From assembly GCF_964065165.1 (NCBI RefSeq), contig NZ_OZ061549.1, positions 2,542,001-2,606,000 on the forward strand: a DNA stretch of 64,000 nucleotides, read 5' to 3'. The first letter of the stretch is position 1. Each line of letters opens with the position of its first letter. A model generated the notes under the pieces. That model saw only the letters and a program-made list of their open reading frames with translations, did no database searches and was not told the DNA's origin. A program made the translations under genes and the position numbers. The stretch is from Levilactobacillus yonginensis (lineage in GTDB: Bacteria; Bacillota; Bacilli; Lactobacillales; Lactobacillaceae). This document shows positions 1-8,230 of this stretch, one piece after another.

Positions 1-63
1 TTAACCGACGATGCACAATTGATTGTGAGCTACAAAGCCTCACACTACATTTTTGTTAAGTAA
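1..63 (+). CDS. C-terminal end of an unidentified protein (partial)
   Basis: Frame 1 is open from the window edge to TAA at 61-63 and gives 20 residues ending HYIFVK. Codon use matches the neighbours and a terminator follows within 10 bases, so this is probably the true 3' end of a gene lying to the left. Too little is visible to name a family. Confidence 0.45.
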   Translation, partial: LTDDAQLIVSYKASHYIFVK

Positions 64-71
64 TTGATCTG

Positions 72-113
72 GCGAATCATTTCCGGGTGTTAAACGCGGA
101 GTGGTTCGCTTTT
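72..113 (+). terminator. Rho-independent terminator of the upstream gene
   Basis: GCGAATCATTTCC pairs with GGAGTGGTTCGC through several G-U pairs, and a short T run follows. It closes the partial gene at the left edge. Confidence 0.7.
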
Positions 114-154
114 AATGTGCCGCCGACCTTTTAGGAAAACCTTAATGTCTTGAG

Positions 155-202
155 ATTTCCTAGAAATTTATTGGTGGGGTGGTATACTCATTTCTAGGGG
201 AT
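155..202. promoter_or_regulatory. 13-bp inverted repeat enclosing the -10 of the PAP2 gene
   Basis: ATTTCCTAGAAAT (155-167) faces ATTTCTAGGGGAT (190-202). The 22-base gap holds TATACT (183-188), the probable -10. No good -35 is visible at 16-18 bp. The arrangement suggests an operator. A protein site is inferred only. Confidence 0.35.
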
Positions 203-240
203 TTTCCCAGAATCGGGTATGACGAAAGGAAACTGTTATC

Positions 241-909
241 ATGATGCTATTTAATCGTGATCGGGACCGACCATGGAAGTTTACGCTTGCCACGCTACTG
301 TTCCTGATTATTGCTTTCTACATAAAAATGCAAAACGCTTACGTTGATTTCTTGGATTCGTCAATCGTAGACGTTATTCAAAAGAATCAACCAGGTTGGA
401 AAACGTTACTGTACCGCGGAGTGACCAGCTTGGCGGAACCCAAGTTAGCCATCATCTGGGTGTTGATTTTGGCTTTCTTTCTGTGGGGGTTTAAGTTCAA
501 AGTGCCTGCGCTGTGGTGTTTAGCTACCTTAGCGGGTGGGGATGTCCTGGCAACCATCGTTAAGGATGTTGTCAAACGGGCTCGGCCTAGCGCGCATCTG
601 GCTATTGATGATGGATTCAGTTTTCCCAGTGGTCATGTCTTTGGGACTTTCCTAATTGTTGCCATGATTTGGATCATCTTGATTCCAATGATTATGACGG
701 TTTGGAAGGCCTGGTTGGTGCGCATTGTCTTACTGGTCTGGATGGCACTGGTGATGATTTCACGGGTCTACCTCAATGCCCATTTCCCAACTGATACGTT
801 TGGTGCCCTGTTGTTGGGCTACCTATGGTTGCAGTGTGCTGAAGGATTGTACATCCGGATCGCGCCGGTTATGCAGAAATGGCCGTTCTTGAAACGTTCC
901 GAAATCTAA
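241..909 (+). CDS. PAP2-family membrane phosphatase
   Basis: A 222-residue integral membrane protein of the type 2 phosphatidic acid phosphatase family, which removes phosphate from lipid phosphates such as phosphatidylglycerol phosphate or undecaprenyl pyrophosphate. All three active-site motifs are present in order: K-x6-RP in KDVVKRARP (about residue 110), PSGH (about 129), and SRxxxxxHxxxD in SRVYLNAHFPTD (about 175-186). The catalytic histidines are those of motifs 2 and 3. Five or six hydrophobic helices are visible. An AAAGGA ribosome site precedes ATG 241. It is a single-gene unit ended by a strong terminator. The substrate cannot be told from sequence; undecaprenyl-PP recycling is one option. 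Confidence 0.9.
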   Translation: MMLFNRDRDRPWKFTLATLLFLIIAFYIKMQNAYVDFLDSSIVDVIQKNQPGWKTLLYRGVTSLAEPKLAIIWVLILAFFLWGFKFKVPALWCLATLAGGDVLATIVKDVVKRARPSAHLAIDDGFSFPSGHVFGTFLIVAMIWIILIPMIMTVWKAWLVRIVLLVWMALVMISRVYLNAHFPTDTFGALLLGYLWLQCAEGLYIRIAPVMQKWPFLKRSEI

Positions 910-921
910 GTTGCGTAAATT

Positions 922-966
922 AAAACGTCGATACTGGCTCCGTTGAGGAGTAGTATCGACGTTTTT
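922..966 (+). terminator. Rho-independent terminator after the PAP2 gene
   Basis: Perfect 14-bp stem AAAACGTCGATACT/AGTATCGACGTTTT with a T run. Confidence 0.93.
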
Positions 967-1181
967 GTAATTTAACTAAAGGTTGGAAGTTCGAAAACCG
1001 TTATCAAGGTGTTATCGACTTAAAATGCGTCTCACTCAGCCACCTGCGGCCGTCAGAGATTCCGCCGGCTGTGGGGATGCCTATAGCCTGAAAAGCGGTT
1101 CTTCGGCTCGGTTTGAAGTCTGGAAAAATCACCAGTCTTCACAGCTGGAGGCACCCGACCAAAAGTTTCACACGAAAAACC

Positions 1182-1976
1182 TTAAGGAAGTTCAGTTAGC
1201 CATTCGGTGGCTAGGTCCAACCAATGGGCTACGTGTGGCAGGTTCGTTCCCGGTTTCCAAGCCGTGACTGAATTAGCCAGTGCCAAGCCGTGAGGACCTT
1301 GATGGAAGACGTGTAATTCAGTATCCACACCTGCGGTAATTGATGCCTGAGCGTAGGCAAGAGCATTTTGAACAGGAACCAGTGGATCGGCAGCCGTCAC
1401 CCAGACGAAGGTCGGGACATTGGCGGCAGTTACATGTTGGTCAGCTGCAATCCTTTCGGGGTCAGCCGTCCATTTTGCTAAAGTGGCGTCATCATTTGGA
1501 AAGCCAGCTGCCGGCGTAATGACTGGGTAGCCCAAGATAATGGCTCGCGGCTTGATTTGTTCTGGTGTGGTGCCGGCTAACTGGTTGAAAGCAGCGTCGT
1601 TCCATAGGTTGTTAAATAATGCCGTGATGTGGCCACCAACTGAAAAGCCGGCTATAATCAGATTATCTGGTTGGATTTGCCAAGCGGTTGAATTTTGCCG
1701 AATCAATGCTAAACTTTGGGCTAACTCAACCACAGGTGCTGGCAGTAAGGGCTGCTTTTCGCCGGCAAATGAGTAGCGGAGGAAGAAGGCTTGGTAGCCG
1801 CGAGCAAACCATGCCATGGCTAGATCTTCTGCTTGTTGTTCTGGAATATGTGTGTACGATCCACCAGGGACAATGATAACGGTGGGGTATGTTAGCGCGG
1901 TGTCTTCAGGTTGCCGCAAGTAACCCTGCAGGTAAGCGGCGGAATCGCTAGTAAGTGACTGGGTAATGATTTTCAA
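1182..1976 (-). CDS. Alpha/beta hydrolase (acetyl esterase-like)
   Basis: A 264-residue cytoplasmic alpha/beta hydrolase resembling small acetyl/xylan esterases. An oxyanion-type PGGSYTHI loop lies near residue 35, and the nucleophile elbow GFSVGG near residue 110. The likely catalytic Asp is in TAADPLVPV and the His in QGPHGLAL near the C-terminus. I place the start at TTG 1976 because GGAGGG sits six bases upstream; a longer frame continues to 2162 but would run into the divergent GNAT gene. There is no signal peptide. Substrate is unknown; deacetylation of sugars or small esters is an inference from the family. Confidence 0.8.
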   Translation of the reverse strand: MKIITQSLTSDSAAYLQGYLRQPEDTALTYPTVIIVPGGSYTHIPEQQAEDLAMAWFARGYQAFFLRYSFAGEKQPLLPAPVVELAQSLALIRQNSTAWQIQPDNLIIAGFSVGGHITALFNNLWNDAAFNQLAGTTPEQIKPRAIILGYPVITPAAGFPNDDATLAKWTADPERIAADQHVTAANVPTFVWVTAADPLVPVQNALAYAQASITAGVDTELHVFHQGPHGLALANSVTAWKPGTNLPHVAHWLDLATEWLTELP

Positions 1977-2090
1977 ATGTGAACCCTCCCAAAATAAAAT
2001 CGTACGAGTTGAGTATGCAGCACTCGTGCTCGTGAAACTATAGTGATATTGTACCGCATTTAAGAAATCCATTGAAGGAAGTGGACTGTT

Positions 2091-2624
2091 ATGACAACAG
2101 TGTTTAGGACAGCAAGATTGATTCTTCGGCCATTGGTTGAGAGCGACCTGCCGGCGTACCAACGACTAGTCACCCAGCCAGAAATTGCCAAGCCGGCCGG
2201 TGCGACGGCCCATCCCAGCACAATGGAGGTGGCCCAGTGGTTGCAGGCTGATCGTCGTAACCCCTATTCGCGGGGAATTGTTGACAAGCAAAGTAACCAG
2301 TTGATTGGCGTAATTGTATTCTATGATCGCGTTACCGCGGAAGGACAACCAGATCCCTTGGCAGTTGATCTCGGTTATTTACTGGCCCCAACGTACTGGG
2401 GAGCCGGGTTAATGACTGAAGCGTTGCGAGCGTTGCTAGCAGGCTTGCCAGGTGGCATTCAGGTCTGGGCAACTAGCTTAGTGGAGAATCGGCGGTCCCG
2501 CCGAGTATTAGAAAAATTAGGTTTCCAAACTTTGGACGAACATTTTATGGCCATTTCTGGTATGAGTTTAACGCCCGTCCCACAGGCTTTATACCGGTTG
2601 GTCACCACGGATTCGACAAATTAA
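2091..2624 (+). CDS. GNAT-family N-acetyltransferase (RimJ/RimL type)
   Basis: A 177-residue acetyltransferase of the RimJ/RimL/Acetyltransf_3 type, which uses acetyl-CoA to modify an amine on a protein or small molecule. It starts TARLILRPLVESDLPAYQRL, typical for the family, has the beta4 strand DLGYLLAPTYWGAGLMTEAL with the Q/RxxGxG/A-like CoA loop degenerated to YWGAGL, and ends with VENRRSRRVLEKLGF, the usual NxxSxxxxEKxGF helix. GAAGGAAG precedes ATG 2091. It is divergent from the hydrolase across 114 bp. The acceptor cannot be predicted. Confidence 0.85.
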   Translation: MTTVFRTARLILRPLVESDLPAYQRLVTQPEIAKPAGATAHPSTMEVAQWLQADRRNPYSRGIVDKQSNQLIGVIVFYDRVTAEGQPDPLAVDLGYLLAPTYWGAGLMTEALRALLAGLPGGIQVWATSLVENRRSRRVLEKLGFQTLDEHFMAISGMSLTPVPQALYRLVTTDSTN

Positions 2625-2647
2625 TTGACTCTAATCGCAATTTAATC

Positions 2648-2676
2648 TTGCAATGTTCAGGGTGGATGAGTATACT
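2648..2676 (+). promoter_or_regulatory. Promoter of the lysP transcript
   Basis: TTGCAA (2648-2653), 17-bp spacer, TATACT (2671-2676), just before the lysine riboswitch. Confidence 0.85.
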
Positions 2677-2690
2677 ACAAAGTATCGAAT

Positions 2691-2866
2691 AGAAGAGGCG
2701 CGACCAACAAGAGTCGCTTTCCTGAGATGGGTCACATCGCAGAGGGAAAGTTAAAGGGGCGGTCGCCGAAACTTGTCAGTGAGGACATAGCTGACAGGTT
2801 GGGTCCTGGTTTAACAGATCAGGGACTGTCGCAGCCAAATATGGGTTGCGGGGCGCTTTCAACGAT
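2691..2866 (+). promoter_or_regulatory. Lysine riboswitch (L box)
   Basis: The conserved L-box segments occur in order: GAGGCGC at the 5' side of P1, AGAGT, AGAGGGAAAG (2741-2750), GTCGCCGAA (2762-2770), GGTTGGGTCCTG (2798-2809) and GGACTGTC (2823-2830). P1 closes with GCGCTTT near 2860. It binds lysine and, with the terminator at 2892, should switch off the permease when lysine is plentiful. The gene content downstream agrees with this. Confidence 0.93.
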
Positions 2867-2891
2867 ATTGACTTGGAATAATGAACTTTCC

Positions 2892-2930
2892 AATCTCTTT
2901 CGCTAAGCTTTTCTGCGGAAGGGATTTTTT
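2892..2930 (+). terminator. Riboswitch-controlled terminator
   Basis: AATCTCTTTCGC pairs with GCGGAAGGGATT, followed by a T6 run. It is the expression platform of the lysine riboswitch, located before the SD of the permease. Confidence 0.85.
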
Positions 2931-2985
2931 CGTTCACTAGGTCGTTTCGAGGAAGTCCTTCTATAAAAAGAAGGAGGAAACATTT

Positions 2986-4497
2986 ATGGAACAAAGCATG
3001 ACAAACGCAACAACTAGTGAGGCCTCAGATCAGGTTAAGCGGGGACTCAAGACGCGTCACGTTTCAATGATTGCGTTAGGTGGTTGTATCGGTACAGGAT
3101 TATTCGTCGCAAGTGGGTCGGCAATTTCGACTGCCGGGCCTGGTGGTGCGTTAGTTGCGTATGTTGCCATGGGATTGATGGTATACTTCTTGATGACTAG
3201 TTTAGGGGAAATGGCTACGAACATGCCGATTTCAGGGTCGTTCGCCGCATACTCCGCTAAGTACGTTGATCCAGCCTTGGGGTTCGCCATGGGGTGGAAC
3301 TACTGGTTCAATTGGGCCATCACCGTTGCCGTTGATATTTCGACTGCCGCTTTAGTTATGAAGTTCTGGTTACCTGGAATTCCCGGCTGGATCTGGAGTG
3401 CGATTGCGTTGGTACTAGTCTTTACAATCAATGCCTTTTCCGTTCAAGCCTTTGGTGAAACGGAGTTCTGGATGTCGTTGATCAAGGTTGTCACTATCTT
3501 CATCTTCTTAGCCGTTGGGATTTTAACCATCTTTGGTATCATGGGTGGTCACGCTACCGGCTTAGAAAACTTCACTTACAAGAAGGCCCCATTCGTTGGC
3601 GGCTTCCCAGCAATTCTGAGTGTGTTCGTGGTTGCCGGATTCTCATTCCAAGGTACTGAATTAGTTGGTATCACGGCTGGTGAATCTGAAGACCCTGCTC
3701 ACAGTGTTCCTAAGGCAATCAATTCTGTTTTCTGGCGGATCATTTTATTCTATATTCTTGCTATCTTTGTTATCGCCGCTGTCTTACCATACACGAGTCA
3801 TGATTTGTTAGGTTCTTCTGCAACGGATATCGCTATTAGTCCATTCACGTTGGTTTTCAAGCGGGCCGGTTTAGCCGCCGCTGCCAGTGTCATGAACGCG
3901 GTTATCTTGACTGCCGTTATCTCTGCTGCTAACTCAGGGATGTATGCTTCCACTCGGATGCTGTACTCCCTGTCTAAGGAAGGTTATGCCCCAAGTTTCT
4001 TCGAACGGACGGGTCACAACGGGATTCCTTACCCAGCATTGTTTGCAACGACGTTTATCGCTGCATTGACGTTTATCAGTAGTATCGCCGGTCCACAAAT
4101 CTACATGTGGTTAGTTGCCGCAAGTGGGTTGACTGGGTTCATCGCTTGGTTCGGGATTGCTTTGTCACATTACCGGTTCCGTCGGGCCTTCATCAAGCAA
4201 GGTCATCAATTGAGCGAATTAGGCTACCATGCTAAGTGGTTCCCAGTGGGTCCCATTCTAGCCTTGGTACTCTGTGTGGCCGTTATTGTGGGTCAAGATC
4301 CACAATCCTTCTTCTCTGGAAACTGGGAACAAGTATTGGTTACTTACATCAGTGTGCCATTAGTCTTGATCCTCTACGTTGGGTACAAGATCAAGAAGCA
4401 CACTAAGCTGATTCCATTGAGTGAAGTCGACGTTTCCCCAGTTCACAAGGATGGGACGTTGAAGGAAGTTAAGGCCGAAGCTGCAGCCAACGATTAA
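2986..4497 (+). CDS. lysP: Lysine-specific APC permease
   Basis: A 503-residue amino acid permease of the APC superfamily, predicted to import lysine with protons at the cell membrane. It has the amino acid transporter signature GLKTRHVSMIALGGCIGTGLF at the start of TM1 and twelve hydrophobic segments. The motif GFSFQGTELVGITAGESEDP near residue 220-240 is typical of LysP-type proteins. AAGGAGG lies 8 bases before ATG 2986. The lysine riboswitch in its leader is strong independent evidence for the substrate. It is transcribed alone and ends at a terminator. Confidence 0.92.
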   Translation: MEQSMTNATTSEASDQVKRGLKTRHVSMIALGGCIGTGLFVASGSAISTAGPGGALVAYVAMGLMVYFLMTSLGEMATNMPISGSFAAYSAKYVDPALGFAMGWNYWFNWAITVAVDISTAALVMKFWLPGIPGWIWSAIALVLVFTINAFSVQAFGETEFWMSLIKVVTIFIFLAVGILTIFGIMGGHATGLENFTYKKAPFVGGFPAILSVFVVAGFSFQGTELVGITAGESEDPAHSVPKAINSVFWRIILFYILAIFVIAAVLPYTSHDLLGSSATDIAISPFTLVFKRAGLAAAASVMNAVILTAVISAANSGMYASTRMLYSLSKEGYAPSFFERTGHNGIPYPALFATTFIAALTFISSIAGPQIYMWLVAASGLTGFIAWFGIALSHYRFRRAFIKQGHQLSELGYHAKWFPVGPILALVLCVAVIVGQDPQSFFSGNWEQVLVTYISVPLVLILYVGYKIKKHTKLIPLSEVDVSPVHKDGTLKEVKAEAAAND

Positions 4498-4536
4498 TTT
4501 GAGATTGTGTGGGCAATTGAAATTAAATAAATAATG

Positions 4537-4582
4537 AAACGGCGACTAGCCCGGGTAAAAACCTAACTAGTCGCCGTTTCTT
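4537..4582. terminator. Terminator after lysP
   Basis: Perfect 13-bp stem AAACGGCGACTAG/CTAGTCGCCGTTT. The T run on the plus side is short, so strength is uncertain. Confidence 0.8.
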
Positions 4583-4638
4583 GTCGGTAAATTAGCCACT
4601 TTGGTTAAATCGACACGGGTAAATTCACCACGACATAT

Positions 4639-4667
4639 TGTCTTTTATACTTGAGGTTGGTACAATA
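4639..4667 (+). promoter_or_regulatory. Promoter of the deoxynucleoside kinase gene
   Basis: TTGTCT, 17-bp spacer, TACAAT. Confidence 0.75.
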
Positions 4668-4731
4668 TGTGGTGTTGAAATTTTGGCCGGGGAAAAAGCC
4701 CGGTGCGCCAGTCATTAAAGGAGAGAATTGC

Positions 4732-5364
4732 ATGCTTGTACTATCGGGAACTATCGGAGCCGGCAAAACGAGTTTGACCACGTTGCTAGCCGAACATTTA
4801 AACAAACCAGCATTTTATGAATCAGTGGATGACAACAAGATTTTGCCGTTGTTCTACCAGAACCCCCAAAAGTATGCATTCTTATTGCAAATCTACTTTT
4901 TAAACAAGCGGTTGGATAGCATTAAGGCTGCCAACGCTGACGATGAGAGTGTCTTGGATCGGTCGATCTTTGAAGATTCCTTGCTCTTTCATTTGAACGC
5001 CGATTTAGGGCGGGCCACCACGACAGAAGTTGATATTTATGACTCGTTACTGGCTAATATGATGCAAGAATTGCCAGACGCCACGCACAAGAAGAATCCG
5101 GACCTTTTGATTCACATCAACATTTCGTTTGAAACAATGTTGGAACGGATCAAGAAGCGTGGTCGTTCTTACGAACAAGTTGCCAATGATCCTAGTTTGT
5201 ACGAATACTATCAACAACTTGATCAACGTTATGTGAACTGGTACAACGGTTACGACAAGTCACCAAAAATGCAAATTGATGGTGATCAACTGGACTTCGT
5301 TGAAGATGCAGCAGCTCGTAAAGAGGTTCTTCGTTTGATCGACGAAAAGATTGCGTCGCTTTAA
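4732..5364 (+). CDS. Deoxynucleoside kinase (dAK/dGK type)
   Basis: A 210-residue cytoplasmic kinase that phosphorylates deoxyribonucleosides for nucleotide salvage, as in the lactobacillus deoxyadenosine/deoxyguanosine kinases. The P-loop GTIGAGKTS is at residues 6-14, the DRSIFEDSLLF segment (catalytic DRS motif) near 80, and an arginine-rich lid RIKKRGRSYEQ near 140. I start at ATG 4732, preceded by AAAGGAGAG; the frame stays open upstream to 4651 but without an SD and through the promoter region. Lactobacilli often carry two paralogs; only one is in this window. Exact base preference cannot be read from the sequence. Confidence 0.9.
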   Translation: MLVLSGTIGAGKTSLTTLLAEHLNKPAFYESVDDNKILPLFYQNPQKYAFLLQIYFLNKRLDSIKAANADDESVLDRSIFEDSLLFHLNADLGRATTTEVDIYDSLLANMMQELPDATHKKNPDLLIHINISFETMLERIKKRGRSYEQVANDPSLYEYYQQLDQRYVNWYNGYDKSPKMQIDGDQLDFVEDAAARKEVLRLIDEKIASL

Positions 5365-5367
5365 TCA

Positions 5368-5396
5368 TTGCTTCTGCGATTAAAATACGTTATGAT
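5368..5396 (+). promoter_or_regulatory. Promoter of serS
   Basis: TTGCTT, 17-bp spacer, TATGAT, immediately before the T-box leader. Confidence 0.85.
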
Positions 5397-5414
5397 GTGA
5401 TTAATCAAAAACAC

Positions 5415-5580
5415 GTGGTGCCTATCAAGTAGACGGCCAGAGAAGCGGGGAAAGCTGTAAACCGCAACGTCGAAAATTCCAGCACTAACTAAAGTGGGCG
5501 GGTAATTCCGCACGGTGCAGACCGTTATCATGTTCAAGGGTATGACTGGGAGACCAGCCATGAACTTGGGTGGTACCGCG
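5415..5580 (+). promoter_or_regulatory. T-box leader, serine specific
   Basis: The T-box GGGTGGTACCGCG is at 5568-5580 and AGAGA of stem I near 5438. Stem I is closed by GTGGTGC (5415-5421) and GCAC (5482-5485). The triplet just before the 3' closing strand is TCC (5478-5480) followed by A, which fits a Ser UCC specifier. Uncharged tRNA-Ser should stabilise the antiterminator. Confidence 0.93.
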
Positions 5581-5615
5581 AAGGTCTTCGTCCCATGTGA
5601 CGGAGGCCTTTTTTG
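5581..5615 (+). terminator. T-box terminator before serS
   Basis: AAGGTCTTCGTC pairs with GACGGAGGCCTT, then T6. It competes with the T-box antiterminator. Confidence 0.9.
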
Positions 5616-5649
5616 CGTACTATCCGCGAAATTGAGAGGAGCTAATCAA

Positions 5650-6921
5650 ATGTTAGATTTAAAGTTGATTCGTACGGAACCAGATTTTATCAAGGAAAAG
5701 TTAGCCACCCGTGGCGTTGATCCCGCTGAGATCGACGACTTACTGGCCTTAGACGAAAAGCGGCGTTCACTCATTGTTAAGAGTGAAACCATGAAGGCCC
5801 AACGGAACACCGTTTCTGACGAGATTTCTCAGTTGAAGCGTAATAAGCAAGATGCTGACGACAAAATTACTGAAATGCGCCAGGTTAGCGCCGACATCAA
5901 GGAAATCGACAACGACTTGGATGAATTAAAGAACCAAGTTCACGATGCTGCAGCTCATTTGCCCAACATTCCTGACGACAACGTTCCCGTTGGCTTGACG
6001 GAAGACGGTAGCGTTGAACTTCGCCGCTGGGGTGAAAAGCCCAACATGGACTTCACTGCCAAAGCCCATTATGAAATCGGGGAAGACCTCGGTATTCTGG
6101 ACTTTGAAGCCGGGGCTAAGGTTTCTGGTAGCCGGTACCTGTACTACTTGGGCTTAGGTGCTCGGTTGGAACGGGCCGTCTACAACTTCTTCTTGGATCA
6201 AAACACGGAAGCTGGCTTCAAAGAAGTCTTGCCACCATACATCGTGAACGATGACTCCATGTACGGGACTGGTCAATTCCCTAAGTTTAAGGAAGATGTT
6301 TACCAGTTACGTGACGAAGAAATGACCCTGATTCCAACGGCCGAGGTGCCGTTGGTCAACTATTACCGAGACGAAGTTATTCCAGAAGAAGACTTGCCAG
6401 TCTGGTTCACCGCTTTAACACCTGCTTTCCGTTCTGAAGCTGGGAGTGCTGGTCGTGATACCCGGGGATTAATCCGGTTACATCAATTCAATAAAGTTGA
6501 AATGGTGAAGTTCTGTAAGCCAGAGAATTCTTGGGATGAATTGGAACACTTGACGAAGCATGCCGAAGACCTGCTACAAAAGTTAGGCTTGGCTTACCAC
6601 GTGATTACGTTGACCACCAGCGACATGAGTTTTACGGCCGCTAAGACCAATGACCTAGAAGTTTGGTTCCCAGAACAAAACACGTACCGAGAAATTTCAA
6701 GCTGTTCTAACACGACGGACTTCCAAGCACGGCGAGCACATATCCAATATCGTGATGACAATGGAAAGTTGCAATACGTCCACGCCTTGAACGGTTCTGG
6801 ATTAGCTGTTGGCCGGACGGTCGCTGCCATCTTAGAAAACTATCAAAACGCCGATGGCTCTGTAACGATTCCAGAAGTGTTAGTTCCTTACATGGGTGGC
6901 GTTACGAAGATTACGAAGTAA
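5650..6921 (+). CDS. serS: Serine--tRNA ligase
   Basis: A 423-residue class II aminoacyl-tRNA synthetase that charges tRNA-Ser (and tRNA-Sec where present). The N-terminal 110 residues form the long antiparallel coiled coil that grips the tRNA ([20 protein letters not shown] onward). The catalytic core follows with motif 2 [21 protein letters not shown] and motif 3 near [18 protein letters not shown] 5650 is chosen because it follows GAGAGGAG and matches the usual MLDLKLIR start; the open frame further upstream runs through the T-box. It is monocistronic and regulated by the T-box above. Confidence 0.98.
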   Translation: MLDLKLIRTEPDFIKEKLATRGVDPAEIDDLLALDEKRRSLIVKSETMKAQRNTVSDEISQLKRNKQDADDKITEMRQVSADIKEIDNDLDELKNQVHDAAAHLPNIPDDNVPVGLTEDGSVELRRWGEKPNMDFTAKAHYEIGEDLGILDFEAGAKVSGSRYLYYLGLGARLERAVYNFFLDQNTEAGFKEVLPPYIVNDDSMYGTGQFPKFKEDVYQLRDEEMTLIPTAEVPLVNYYRDEVIPEEDLPVWFTALTPAFRSEAGSAGRDTRGLIRLHQFNKVEMVKFCKPENSWDELEHLTKHAEDLLQKLGLAYHVITLTTSDMSFTAAKTNDLEVWFPEQNTYREISSCSNTTDFQARRAHIQYRDDNGKLQYVHALNGSGLAVGRTVAAILENYQNADGSVTIPEVLVPYMGGVTKITK

Positions 6922-6953
6922 TTAAGCCAGTTTTAGCTAAATATAAGTTCGAT

Positions 6954-6996
6954 GACGGGACTAATGACCACTTGGTGGGTCATTGGTCCCGTTTTG
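6954..6996 (+). terminator. Terminator of serS
   Basis: ACGGGACTAATGACC pairs with GGTCATTGGTCCCGT, followed by TTTTG. Confidence 0.9.
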
Positions 6997-7637
6997 TTGT
7001 GCGTGGGCTTATACGGGCTGTTAAGGGGACTGTCTAGCAATACGCTGCCGTCTAAATGGTCAGACACTACCTGTGAGGCCCGGACTAAGCCAAAAGGTGC
7101 CTTTAAACTTATAAGTCTTACTGGTCGTGTTTTGAGGAAACAGGGGAGATCATCCAGGGACATGGGAGCAATTGCGGTATCGTCAGCGTAGGTCAGTGGC
7201 GAAATCTAAAATGGTGAAATACGCTGGGCTGCTTCCAAGGCGTTCATTGACCAACCATACAAGTGAATAGGGAGCAAATTCAGAAGACTAGTAGCGGATT
7301 ATTGATAACTATGCAGTCGCGTTGGAAAGATTCATTTTCAAGGTGGAGATGGGAAATGGTTCAGAGGATAGGCTGACAGTCTAGACTGATCCTTAAAGAG
7401 ATAGGTGTAAAGGTAAGAATTGCGGCTGCTAATGGCGGTCAGCCAGCCTTGTAGCCGGAATTTTTACGATTAAAAACCGCCTACTACTGGGAATTTACTT
7501 GCGCTGGACAAACTTTTTGCAAAAAAATGCAAAAAGGGGGTAGCTTTTTTTTCGTGGGTAGGATACAATATTATTTGTTGTTACGAGAGTAGTTATTCAG
7601 TTCACGAATATTTATTCAAAATATTTCGAAAATCTGG
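6997..7637. other. Non-coding or decayed stretch between serS and the tRNA operon
   Basis: No complete gene is convincing here. Short open frames without SD occur, among them fragments near 7216-7265 and 7300-7385 that read like protein (IDNYAVALERFIFKVEMG, for example) but are interrupted by stops in every frame. These could be relics of a lost gene. A 9-bp inverted repeat, CTTTTTGCA/TGCAAAAAG, lies at 7513-7536, followed by T8 at 7545-7552. Confidence 0.4.
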
Positions 7638-7671
7638 TTGACATCCTATCGCTGGCATGGTAAATTATAAT
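7638..7671 (+). promoter_or_regulatory. Promoter of the tRNA operon
   Basis: TTGACA (7638-7643), 17-bp spacer, TAAATT (7661-7666) running directly into TATAAT (7666-7671). The consensus -35 fits strong stable-RNA transcription; the 17-bp-spaced TAAATT is the likelier -10. Confidence 0.85.
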
Positions 7672-7714
7672 AGTTGTTTCGAACGAGCGCATCGACGTTC
7701 GCTTAAGACATTAT

Positions 7715-7787
7715 GGAGGATTAGCTCAGTTGGGAGAGCGTCTGCCTTACAAGCAGAGGGTCACAGGTTCGAGCCCTGTATCCTCCA
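7715..7787 (+). tRNA. tRNA-Val (anticodon TAC)
   Basis: 73-base cloverleaf. Acceptor GGAGGAT/ATCCTCC, D arm TAGCTCAG, anticodon arm CTGCC-TTACAA-GCAG with TAC, T arm with GGTTCGA. The CCA is not encoded. Confidence 0.97.
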
Positions 7788-7826
7788 TTGGGACCCATTG
7801 TCCCTGGCGTTAGTTCGTCAACCATT

Positions 7827-7908
7827 GCAGGTGTGGCGGAACTGGCAGACGCGCTAGATTTAGGTTCTAGTGTCTTATGACGTGGGGGTTCGAGTCCCTT
7901 CACCTGCA
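7827..7908 (+). tRNA. tRNA-Leu (anticodon TAG)
   Basis: 82-base class II tRNA with a short variable arm. Acceptor GCAGGTG/CACCTGC, anticodon loop in CTAGATTTAGGTTCTAG, T arm with GGTTCGAG. No encoded CCA. Confidence 0.97.
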
Positions 7909-7943
7909 TAACCGAATATTGCAAAATATATTCAATATATTTT

Positions 7944-8016
7944 GCCGACTTAGCTCAGTTGGCAGAGCATCTCACTAGTAATGAGGAGGTCGGAGGTTCG
8001 AATCCTCTAGTCGGCA
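7944..8016 (+). tRNA. tRNA-Thr (anticodon AGT)
   Basis: 73 bases. Acceptor GCCGACT/AGTCGGC. The anticodon arm CTCA-CTAGTAA-TGAG places AGT at positions 34-36, so the wobble base is a genomic A. No encoded CCA. Confidence 0.95.
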
Positions 8017-8041
8017 TGGCACCAAATTTAATAGCCAATTT

Positions 8042-8113
8042 GCGGAAGTAGTTCAGTGGTAGAACATCACCTTGCCATGGTGGGGGTCGCGGGTTCGAAT
8101 CCCGTCTTCCGCT
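8042..8113 (+). tRNA. tRNA-Gly (anticodon GCC)
   Basis: 72 bases. Acceptor GCGGAAG/CTTCCGC, discriminator T, anticodon loop TTGCCAT with GCC. No encoded CCA. Confidence 0.97.
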
Positions 8114-8124
8114 TTTGCCCTTTT

Positions 8125-8210
8125 GCCGGGGTGGCGGAATTGGCAGACGCACAGGACTTAAAATCCTGCGGTCAGTGATGACCGTACCGGTTCGATCCCG
8201 GTCCTCGGCA
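8125..8210 (+). tRNA. tRNA-Leu (anticodon TAA)
   Basis: 86-base class II tRNA. Acceptor GCCGGGG/CCTCGGC with one G-U pair, anticodon arm CAGGACTTAAAATCCTG with TAA, long variable arm. No encoded CCA. Confidence 0.97.
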
Positions 8211-8230
8211 TTTAATTAAATAATAATTAT

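Noticed and set aside
983..1267. 94-residue open frame after the PAP2 gene
   Set aside because: No SD, odd composition, and it overlaps the 3' end of the hydrolase gene on the other strand.
6933..7191. Two opposing open frames over the serS terminator
   Set aside because: Both read through the strong terminator hairpin, and neither has an SD.
7657..8152. Open frames across the tRNA genes on both strands
   Set aside because: They are by-products of tRNA sequence; the cloverleaves explain the region fully.
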